Source: CBDVAK01 sp965371945 | GTDB taxonomy: Bacteria > Pseudomonadota > Gammaproteobacteria > Competibacterales > JAHEDQ01 | Direction of reading: 5' to 3' | Length of the DNA stretch: 6,859 nt | NCBI GenBank assembly: GCA_965371945.1 | Contig: CBDVAK010000195.1 | Location: 1 to 6,859 of the forward strand | Shown here: positions 1 through 4,875 of the stretch, piece after piece | Position numbering within the stretch: the stretch's first letter is position 1 | Layout of the letters: every line of letters starts with the position of its first letter | Notes under the pieces: model-generated | The model's database searches: none | What the model saw: only the letters and a program-made list of their open reading frames with translations | Told to the model about the DNA's origin: nothing | Translations under genes and position numbers: made by a program

Positions 1-118
1 TTCATCGAACCTTCTCCCCCTGGCTGTGGTCCAGCCATTTGGTTGCAAGAAAACGCTTGCGCGACCCGCAAACTCCCTACATGTTAGACGGATTGACGCG
101 ATTGCGCCCGAAGAACTC
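1..118. other. Leader region upstream of the importer ATPase, no recognised gene
   Basis: No gene is recognised here. The + frame of the ATPase stays open back to the window edge and has a GTG at 26, but the 31 extra residues resemble no ABC-ATPase N-terminus. Two other + frames run in from the left edge and stop at 85-87 and 126-128. Either could be the tail of an upstream gene, such as a second permease or a binding protein, but the short peptides are not recognisable. Three short arms, GCAAG (45-49), CTTGCG (56-61) and CGCAA (67-71), can form two mutually exclusive hairpins because the middle arm pairs with either neighbour. No convincing -35/-10 promoter is visible. Confidence 0.4.
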
Positions 119-880
119 ATGCCTGTGACTGATGTCGACAACCAACCGCCCATGATCGAGATGCGTGGTGTCAGCAAATGGTTCGGTGACTTTCAGGCCC
201 TCAACAGTATCGATCTGTGTGTCGCCCAGGGAGAGCGCGTGGTCGTGTGCGGGCCGTCGGGGTCAGGAAAGTCCACCATGATCCGTTGCATGAACCGGCT
301 CGAAACGCATGAGCAGGGCACCATCGTCGTCGATGGTATCGAACTGCGAGACGATGCGGCCAGCGTGGCGGCGATCCGGCGGGAAGTGGGCATGGTGTTC
401 CAGCAGTTCAACCTGTTCCCTCATCTGACCGCGCTGGAGAACCTGATGCTGGCGCCGATGCGGGCGCGACGCATGCCCCGTGTCGAAGCAGAGGAACTGG
501 CCAGACACTATCTGCAGCGGGTACGGATTCCCGACCAGGCTGATAAATACCCGCGCCAGCTTTCGGGGGGCCAGCAGCAGCGCGTGGCGATCGCCCGTAG
601 CCTGTGTATGAAGCCGCGCATCATGTTGTTCGACGAACCTACCTCGGCGCTGGACCCGGAGATGATCAAGGAGGTTCTGGAAGTGATGGTCGAACTGGCC
701 GGGGAGGGGATGACCATGGTTTGCGTCACTCACGAGATGGGGTTTGCGCGCACGGTCGCGGACAAGATGATCTTCATGGATCACGGTGAGATCGTCGAGC
801 AGGCCGCACCGGAGCAGTTCTTCGATGCGCCGCAAAGTGATCGCACCCGGTTGTTCTTGAGTCAGATATTGACGCACTGA
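119..880 (+). CDS. Polar amino acid ABC transporter ATP-binding protein (AapP/GlnQ type)
   Basis: This is the cytoplasmic ATPase that powers a polar-amino-acid uptake importer. With the ATG at 119 it has 253 residues, the usual family length. Visible motifs are Walker A GPSGSGKST (45-53), the Q-loop in VFQQFNLFPHLT (93-104), signature LSGGQQQR (148-155), Walker B IMLFDEP (168-174), a D-loop SALDP (176-180) and the switch His in VTHEMGFAR (His205). The segments MIRCMNRLE, KYPRQLSGGQQQRVAIARSLCM, split around the signature, and the C-terminus TRLFLSQIL match the AapP/BztD branch (general L-amino acid or Glu/Gln/Asp importers) more closely than E. coli GlnQ. This subfamily placement is from memory and does not fix the substrate. 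The start is preceded by a weak GAAGAA (110-115). ATG at 152 (protein beginning MIEMRGVSKWFG) is a good alternative, and the GTG at 26 is unlikely. The partner permease lies downstream after one small gene. No binding protein is in the window. Confidence 0.94.
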   Translation: MPVTDVDNQPPMIEMRGVSKWFGDFQALNSIDLCVAQGERVVVCGPSGSGKSTMIRCMNRLETHEQGTIVVDGIELRDDAASVAAIRREVGMVFQQFNLFPHLTALENLMLAPMRARRMPRVEAEELARHYLQRVRIPDQADKYPRQLSGGQQQRVAIARSLCMKPRIMLFDEPTSALDPEMIKEVLEVMVELAGEGMTMVCVTHEMGFARTVADKMIFMDHGEIVEQAAPEQFFDAPQSDRTRLFLSQILTH

Positions 881-888
881 CGTTGAGG

Positions 889-1239
889 ATGCCGCTGCTG
901 TTGCCAGTGTTGCTGAGTCTCAGCCAGGTTTCCGCGGATGAGCGCTCTGACCAGGAGTCGTTGGCGAACGAGAGGTTTCCGGTGAACAGCCAGCGCATCG
1001 AGGCGCAATGGGGTGTGGACTGCGGCGCCGCGCTTGAGGAGGTCCGTATCCTGGCGGATGCCATGGGAATGGCCACCGGCGGCCTGGTCTCGGGGCATTC
1101 GAAGCTGCGGGAAACTCTTCAGCTTTGTGGTTTCATCTACAACACACCCGGTTCCGGGCTTTACCGCTCGTGCCCGGACTACAAACAGTGGCAAACCTGG
1201 TTGGCGCAGAAAATCAGGATGCCGGGTAGTTGCCAGTGA
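889..1239 (+). CDS. Small putative secreted protein with four cysteines, unknown function
   Basis: I do not recognise this family. The ORF begins 8 nt after the ATPase stop and encodes 116 residues. The N-terminus MPLLLPVLLSLSQVSA is hydrophobic and ends in a plausible signal-peptidase I site (VSA|D at 16/17). An in-frame TTG at 883 would add Met-Arg and give the signal peptide the positive n-region it otherwise lacks, so 883 is a possible start. The predicted mature chain of about 100 residues has four cysteines (45, 80, 95, 115), an even number compatible with periplasmic disulfides, and is rich in charged and aromatic residues with no membrane segment. Its place between an importer ATPase and a permease suggests co-expression with the transporter, perhaps as a periplasmic accessory. 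It does not resemble a solute-binding protein, which would be at least twice as long. The ribosome site is poor, since GAGG touches the ATG. That it is a real gene rests on the tight spacing, the signal-like start and a clean frame. Confidence 0.62.
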   Translation: MPLLLPVLLSLSQVSADERSDQESLANERFPVNSQRIEAQWGVDCGAALEEVRILADAMGMATGGLVSGHSKLRETLQLCGFIYNTPGSGLYRSCPDYKQWQTWLAQKIRMPGSCQ

Positions 1240-1256
1240 CTTATCATCAGCACCAG

Positions 1257-1268
1257 ACTTGGCCAAGT
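1257..1268. promoter_or_regulatory. Perfect 12-bp palindrome in the gap before the permease gene
   Basis: ACTTGGCCAAGT is a perfect inverted repeat in the 74-nt gap between the small secreted-protein gene and the permease start. A flanking pair, AGCAC (1249-1253) and GTGCT (1267-1271), also pairs and gives an alternative 5-bp hairpin with a 13-nt loop. This is the only non-trivial intergenic gap within the left array, so a dimeric regulator site or an mRNA processing hairpin is possible. No promoter boxes were found around it, and a palindrome of this length can occur by chance. Confidence 0.25.
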
Positions 1269-1313
1269 GCTCGCACAGCACGCAAGCCCAGGACGGCCCC
1301 TGGATTTCGGTCA

Positions 1314-2063
1314 ATGCGTGGCTTGTATCCTTTGGCGGCAGTGTTGCTCCTGACCGGCTGCGGCAACAACTACACTTGGGGCTGGTATACCGTGCTGCCC
1401 ACCACGCCGCAGGGCATGGCCAATATCAGGTTCCTGCTCGGGGGGCTGGGCTACACGATTTCGGTGTCGCTGGTGGCGATCACGATATCGGTGCTGGTGG
1501 GGTTGGCGGTTGCGTTGCCCGGATTGTCTGCCAACCGCTATGCGCGCGCCTTCAACCGGACCTATGTGGAGATTTTCCGTGCCATTCCGATTCTGGTGAT
1601 GCTGTTGTGGATCTATTACGGCCTTCCCATCGTGTTCTCGATCAGCCTGGGAACCTTTGCGGCGGGGATCATCTCTCTGGCTCTTTGCGACAGTGCCTTC
1701 GAAGCCGAGATCTTTCGTGCCGGTATCCAGTCTATCGACCGCGGGCAGCACGAGGCCGCCGACACCTTGGGTTTGAGCTATGCCGACAAGTTGCGCTACG
1801 TCATACTGCCCCAGGCGGTGCGCCGGGTGCTGCCGCCGCTGGGCAATCAGTTCGTCTACATGCTCAAAATGTCATCGCTGGTGTCGGTGATCGGCTACAG
1901 CGAGTTGACCCGGCGTGCCAACGAACTGGTGGTGAGTCAGTACCGGCCACTGGAGATCTATACTTTCCTGGTGCTGGAGTATCTGCTGTTGATCCTGGTG
2001 GTGTCACATTTGGTGCGACGACTGGAGCGGCGCATGGGTGCGGACGAAGGCGGCGCGCGATGA
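1314..2063 (+). CDS. Polar amino acid ABC transporter permease (HisM/GlnP family) with lipobox-like N-terminus
   Basis: This is an inner-membrane permease of the polar-amino-acid importer family and partner of the ATPase at 119-880. With the ATG at 1314 it has 249 residues. Hydrophobic segments fall at about 4-16, 39-69, 88-108, 110-126, 183-195 and 216-233. The family EAA loop is clear: EAADTLG at 147-153, continuing to ILPQAVRRVLPP at 164-175, which docks to the ATPase. FRAIPILVMLLW (88-99) and the SSLVSVIGYSEL stretch (187-198) are also typical. An odd feature is the start MRGLYPLAAVLLLTGCGN, a textbook lipoprotein signal peptide (Arg2, hydrophobic core, lipobox LTGC with Cys16) placed before the first true permease helix. 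The frame is open back to TTG 1230 and GTG 1236, but that extension is basic and lacks family similarity. The ribosome site is weak (GGA at 1302-1304). Its stop overlaps the HD gene start in an ATGA, so the two are translationally coupled. The substrate is unknown. Confidence 0.92.
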   Translation: MRGLYPLAAVLLLTGCGNNYTWGWYTVLPTTPQGMANIRFLLGGLGYTISVSLVAITISVLVGLAVALPGLSANRYARAFNRTYVEIFRAIPILVMLLWIYYGLPIVFSISLGTFAAGIISLALCDSAFEAEIFRAGIQSIDRGQHEAADTLGLSYADKLRYVILPQAVRRVLPPLGNQFVYMLKMSSLVSVIGYSELTRRANELVVSQYRPLEIYTFLVLEYLLLILVVSHLVRRLERRMGADEGGAR

Positions 2064-2722
2064 GTGGGTCCAGTCTATCTGACGGTGCATCGGCACTCGC
2101 GCGTAGTCCCTTGGCGCATCCCGAATGGGCTTATATTGAAGCGCCGGCGCTGGACGGTTTTACGCGCGAAGACTGGGTTGTGCTCGACCGTCAACGTTCG
2201 GTCTACTATGCGGAGCAGCAGGCCGGTCAGGCACTGCGCATGCTCACCTGCGCTCGCGACGAACCGTCGTTCGGTTATCAGATCAACAACTATCAGCACT
2301 GTCTGCAGTCCGCGACCATGGTGATGCGGGCCGGGCTGGACGAAGAAACCGTCGTGGTCGCCCTGTTTCACGATATCGGTTTCGTCGCCTGCCCACACAA
2401 CCACGGCGCCTTCGCCGCGGCGTTGCTCGGTGCCTATATCTCCGGGCGCAACCGCTGGATGCTGGAACATCATGCATTGTTCCAGAACGTTCATTGTCAC
2501 CATCTGGCCGCAGACCAACGCAATCGACGCGAGTACTGGCGTGGCCACCCTCACTTCGAATGGACCGCCGAGTTCGTCGAGTGCTTTGATCAGAATGCCA
2601 TCGATGCCGACTACGACACCTTACCGGTCGAGGTGTTCGAGCCCATGGTCAAGCGCATTTTCGCGCGACCTCCGAAATCGCCCGGCCAGTCCGGGGAACC
2701 GCCCGCGAGTGCACGGCGATGA
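2060..2722 (+). CDS. HD-domain protein, candidate mixed-valence diiron oxygenase (PhnZ/TmpB-like)
   Basis: This is a predicted cytoplasmic HD-superfamily metalloenzyme of 220 residues. An N-terminal helical part (about 1-70) precedes the HD core. Aligned by eye with PhnZ, INNYQHCLQSA (75-85) matches the PhnZ stretch around its first metal His. The ligands then read His80, His104-Asp105 (FHDIG), His115 (PHNHG), His138 (LEHH) and Asp177 (CFDQ). These six positions are the set used by HD-domain diiron oxygenases, whereas most HD phosphohydrolases keep only four. PhnZ and TmpB cleave a C-P bond of alpha-hydroxy phosphonates, and myo-inositol oxygenase cleaves a C-C bond. The PhnZ substrate-binding Tyr24/Glu27 pair is replaced here by Ser70 and Tyr73, so the substrate probably differs. 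The tail after about 203 is Pro/Ser/Arg rich and looks disordered. The start is fixed by GAAGG at 2046-2050 and the ATGA overlap with the permease. A nucleotide or phosphate-ester hydrolase remains the alternative. Confidence 0.83.
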   Translation: MSGSSLSDGASALARSPLAHPEWAYIEAPALDGFTREDWVVLDRQRSVYYAEQQAGQALRMLTCARDEPSFGYQINNYQHCLQSATMVMRAGLDEETVVVALFHDIGFVACPHNHGAFAAALLGAYISGRNRWMLEHHALFQNVHCHHLAADQRNRREYWRGHPHFEWTAEFVECFDQNAIDADYDTLPVEVFEPMVKRIFARPPKSPGQSGEPPASARR

Positions 2723-3306
2723 ACGAAGTCGCCTGGATTCGTACCATCGATGAAGCCGATGCTGATGCAGAGCTGCTGCGCATGTATGAACTGGCGCGCA
2801 CGCCGGCGGGCACGGTGGACAATGTCATGAAGGCCCACAGCCTCAGGCCGCACACCATGGCGGGACACCTGGCGCTGTACCGCAGTGTGCTCCACCACGA
2901 CGCCAACACCCTGCCGCTTTGGTTTCTGGAGACCGTCGCCAGCTATACCAGTGCCTTGAACGGTTGTGAATATAGTTACGCACACCATTATGCGAACGCC
3001 TGCCGTTTGCTGGACGATCCCGAACGGGCCGAGGGTATTGGCAAGGCGCTGCGTGAGAATCACCCCGAGGCGGAATTCTCTGGCAAGCAACTGGCACTGC
3101 TGGAATACACCCGCAAGCTGACACTGGAGGTGGGCGCAATGACCCGCGGGGATATCGACCGCCTGCGCGAGGCCGGTGCGGATGACGGTGAGATTCTGGA
3201 AGTCAACCAGGTGTGCGCCTACTTCAGCTACTCAAACCGGCTTCTCAACGGTCTCGGCGTCAGCACCGAGGGTGATGTGGTCGGTTACTACTCGCAAGGC
3301 GATTGA
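2719..3306 (+). CDS. AhpD/CMD-fold peroxidase-related protein with CxxS active-site motif
   Basis: This is a 195-residue protein of the carboxymuconolactone decarboxylase/AhpD superfamily, closest by appearance to the 'uncharacterised peroxidase-related enzyme' group. The fold signature is the helix LETVASYTSALNGCEYSYAHH, split as Glu71, Cys83, Ser86 and His90, with the same spacing as the AhpD relay Glu118-Cys130-Cys133-His137 of M. tuberculosis. The second, peroxidatic cysteine is replaced by Ser86, so a disulfide-forming CxxC is absent. A second helical half (about 120-180) contains ALLEYTRKLTLEVGAMT and the EVNQVCAYFSYSNRLLNGLG stretch typical of the group. The start overlaps the HD gene stop in an ATGA, and the protein is flanked by two predicted iron oxygenases. 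It may detoxify or convert a reactive product such as a peroxide, aldehyde or lactone, or act non-redox. Fold assignment is confident; the reaction is not known. Confidence 0.85.
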   Translation: MNEVAWIRTIDEADADAELLRMYELARTPAGTVDNVMKAHSLRPHTMAGHLALYRSVLHHDANTLPLWFLETVASYTSALNGCEYSYAHHYANACRLLDDPERAEGIGKALRENHPEAEFSGKQLALLEYTRKLTLEVGAMTRGDIDRLREAGADDGEILEVNQVCAYFSYSNRLLNGLGVSTEGDVVGYYSQGD

Positions 3307-3317
3307 CGGAAATCGCC
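3298..3317 (+). other. Perfect 7-bp stem hairpin across the CMD-gene stop codon
   Basis: GGCGATT (3298-3304) pairs perfectly with AATCGCC (3311-3317) across a 6-nt loop, and the arm and loop include the TGA stop of the peroxidase-related gene. No T-run follows, so it is not a standard intrinsic terminator. It ends 7 nt before the GAGG (3325-3328) of the oxygenase gene and could influence translation or mRNA stability at this junction. It may also be chance. Confidence 0.35.
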
Positions 3318-3335
3318 AAACACCGAGGCTTGTTC

Positions 3336-4328
3336 ATGAACTATGCATCGAGCCGTGAGATCGATGCCAGCGAGATACCGGTGATCGATATCGGAGACCT
3401 GGTAGCTGGCAGGCAGGGCGCCCTGGCCGTAGTTGGAGCACAACTGGAGGCTGCCGCCCGGGATCCCGGGTTTTTCTATGTGCGTGGCCACGGTGTGTCG
3501 CAGCAACTGACTGACAGCGTGCGGGCGCTGTCGCGCGAGTTCTTCGCTCAATCCATGGACCGCAAGCAGCAGGTCGCCGTCAACGACCGGCATCGCGGTT
3601 TCCTGGCCACCGGGGCGGCCAGAATGTATCCGGGTGCGCGCCCGGATCTGAAGGAGAGTTACGTCTTCGGTCTGGAATTGTCTCCCCGGCAGTATGCCGA
3701 GGAGCGCGCCGCGGGCAACCCCTTGCTCGGCCCCAACAACTGGCCGGAGTTCATGCCCGGGCTTCGACCTGCATTGACGGCTTGGTATGCGGCCATGGGT
3801 GGCTGTGCCACCCTGCTGCTGCGTGCGTGTGCGGTGACGATGGGGTTCGCGCCCGAGCAGTTCGTGGGGCGGGTCAACCGACCGGTGTCACGCGGTTCGA
3901 TCATCTACTATCCGCCGCAGCCGGAAACGCTGGGCACGGAACAGTTCGGCGTCGGTCCGCATACCGACTACGGTTGTCTAACCCTGGTGTCGCAGGACGA
4001 TACCGGTGGTCTGGAGGTGCTGGCAAGCGATGGCGAATGGCTGACCGCCAAGCCAATACCCGCGACCCTGGTCGTCAACGTCGGTGATTTGCTGGCGCGC
4101 TGGAGCAATGATCGTTTCCGGTCCACGCCCCATCGGGTCATCAACAAATCCGGTGGTGCCCGCTATTCGATGGCCTTTTTCTTCGACCCTGACTTCGACA
4201 CTGTCATCGACCCGGCCGCGATCGTTGTCGGTGCGGAAACACCGCACTACCCGCCGGTGACTTGCGGAGATTACATCCTGTCCCGCTATGCCCAGGCCTT
4301 CGACTATCGGGAGTCCCCCGACGCCTGA
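3336..4328 (+). CDS. 2-oxoglutarate/Fe(II)-dependent oxygenase, isopenicillin N synthase-like family
   Basis: This is a predicted cytoplasmic non-haem iron oxygenase of 330 residues that couples oxidation of a small molecule to decarboxylation of 2-oxoglutarate. The N-terminal DIOX_N domain opens with IPVIDIGDL (14-22) and carries GFFYVRGHGV (45-54). The double-stranded beta-helix core has YYPPQP (191-196), the iron ligands His209 and Asp211 (GPHTDYG), His266 (STPHRVIN) and the co-substrate-binding Arg277-Tyr-Ser279 (RYS), followed by FFFDPDFD (281-288). All catalytic residues are present, so the enzyme should be active. Similar bacterial proteins include ethylene-forming enzyme and many uncharacterised oxygenases, and the sequence does not tell the substrate. 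The start is chosen at ATG 3336 because GAGG lies 7 nt before it and the family start follows. A TTG at 3303 overlapping the previous stop would add 11 residues. It is the last gene of the left array. Pairing with an HD oxygenase recalls PhnY/PhnZ, although PhnY belongs to a different 2OG subfamily. Confidence 0.93.
   Translation: MNYASSREIDASEIPVIDIGDLVAGRQGALAVVGAQLEAAARDPGFFYVRGHGVSQQLTDSVRALSREFFAQSMDRKQQVAVNDRHRGFLATGAARMYPGARPDLKESYVFGLELSPRQYAEERAAGNPLLGPNNWPEFMPGLRPALTAWYAAMGGCATLLLRACAVTMGFAPEQFVGRVNRPVSRGSIIYYPPQPETLGTEQFGVGPHTDYGCLTLVSQDDTGGLEVLASDGEWLTAKPIPATLVVNVGDLLARWSNDRFRSTPHRVINKSGGARYSMAFFFDPDFDTVIDPAAIVVGAETPHYPPVTCGDYILSRYAQAFDYRESPDA
3457..3475 (+). other. Intragenic terminator-like palindrome followed by five T
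   Basis: CCCGGGATCCCGGG is a perfect 14-bp palindrome and is followed directly by TTTTT (3471-3475). Read as RNA it gives a 5-bp GC stem with a GAUC loop and a U run. It lies inside the oxygenase gene and encodes Arg-Asp-Pro-Gly-Phe-Phe, where the Gly-Phe-Phe is a conserved family motif, so coding constraint alone may explain it. The stem is short for an efficient terminator. Confidence 0.25.
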
Positions 4329-4357
4329 GCGGTTCCATGCCGGCGGATCGGGAGTCC
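4306..4357. repeat. Pair of 11-bp direct repeats around the oxygenase stop codon
   Basis: ATCGGGAGTCC occurs at 4306-4316, in the last codons of the oxygenase gene, and again at 4347-4357 in the convergent intergenic gap, 41 nt apart start to start. The second copy runs into the heptamer repeat at 4354-4381. The first copy can also form a small hairpin TCGGG/CCCGA (4307-4311 with 4317-4321). No strong terminator is present between the two convergent genes. Confidence 0.45.
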
Positions 4358-4381
4358 GTGGTCCGTGGTCAGGTGTCCGTG
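4354..4381. repeat. Short period-7 tandem repeat at the convergent gene junction
   Basis: Four units in register read GTCCGTG, GTCCGTG, GTCAGGT, GTCCGTG. Three are identical and the third is degenerate. On the minus strand the array contains the last four codons and the TGA stop (4369-4371) of the phasin-like gene, so its C-terminal Asp-Thr-Asp-Thr is repeat-encoded. A unit gained or lost through replication slippage would shift the frame and change the end of that protein. Confidence 0.6.
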
Positions 4382-4857
4382 TCGGAACGCAGTCGCCGGG
4401 CATTGGCGGCGGTCGCCCGGTGCACGGACTTGATGCTCTGTTCCGCGGTCTTGGCAGCCACCAGTCCCAGTTCGGAGAGCAGACGGAGATTGACCCGGGT
4501 CGATTGTGTGAGCCACTCGCCCCAGGTTGACAGCGCATTGGCAGGGTTACTCATAGCCACCGCTGCCCGGGTCGAGAGGCTGGTCTGCGTGGCCGACCAG
4601 CGTGACAGCAGATTGCCGGTCGCCAGCATGGCTTTGCCCATTTGATGCCCTGACGCATACCCGGTTTCGAACTTTTCCACCACCATGCGCTGGATTTCCG
4701 GGTCGGGCAGCAGCCCGGGATTGACCAGGGTGGTGCCGAGCAGTCGGGCGCGCGCGGCAATGGTCTCGGCCGCCTGCGCGCCGATCTCCCCGGACAGCCA
4801 GGTGGCCGCGGTGGACCGGTTGAGCGCTTCGGTTATGTTGCGCCTGGTTTGTTTCAT
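4369..4857 (-). CDS. Phasin-like protein downstream of pqiB
   Basis: This is a 162-residue, almost entirely helical, cytoplasmic-type protein with no signal peptide, no membrane segment and no cysteine. The composition (Ala, Thr, Leu, Ser and Gln rich, amphipathic helices) and the PEIQRMVVEKFETGYASG stretch (53-70) resemble phasins, the small proteins that coat polyhydroxyalkanoate granules. Phasin-family assignment is by general appearance, not by a strict motif. Helical segments lie at about 22-42, 53-100 and 105-150, with a basic C-terminal part (KSVHRATAANARRLR) that could bind a negatively charged surface. It starts 18 nt after the pqiB stop in the same direction, so it is probably co-transcribed with pqiAB. 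It is not PqiC, which is an outer-membrane lipoprotein with a signal peptide. The last four residues come from a tandem repeat. No strong ribosome site is seen, only a weak GAG about 5 nt before the ATG. Confidence 0.68.
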   Translation of the reverse strand: MKQTRRNITEALNRSTAATWLSGEIGAQAAETIAARARLLGTTLVNPGLLPDPEIQRMVVEKFETGYASGHQMGKAMLATGNLLSRWSATQTSLSTRAAVAMSNPANALSTWGEWLTQSTRVNLRLLSELGLVAAKTAEQSIKSVHRATAANARRLRSDTDT

Positions 4858-4875
4858 CGTCTCGGTATCCCTTGG

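Noticed and set aside
43..86. Possible sigma-70 promoter (TTGCAA or TTGCGC with ATGTTA)
   Set aside because: The -10 match is poor and the spacings are not convincing, so it cannot be supported.
263..877. 204-codon open frame on the minus strand opposite the ABC ATPase
   Set aside because: The + strand gene carries all ABC motifs. The antisense product is a His/Arg-rich shadow with no domain.
1013..2722. A long open frame of 569 codons that includes the HD gene at its end
   Set aside because: The first 349 codons lie out of frame across the small secreted gene and the permease and show no protein-family sense. Only the part from ATG 2060 reads as an HD protein, so there is no fusion.
4329..4368. 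Bidirectional terminator between the convergent genes
   Set aside because: No GC-rich stem followed by a T-run is present on either strand; only weak stems and the heptamer repeat were found.
3978..4538. 186-codon open frame on the minus strand across the convergent junction
   Set aside because: It lies opposite the catalytic core of the oxygenase and out of frame with the phasin-like gene, and its Pro/Arg-rich sequence looks like a shadow.
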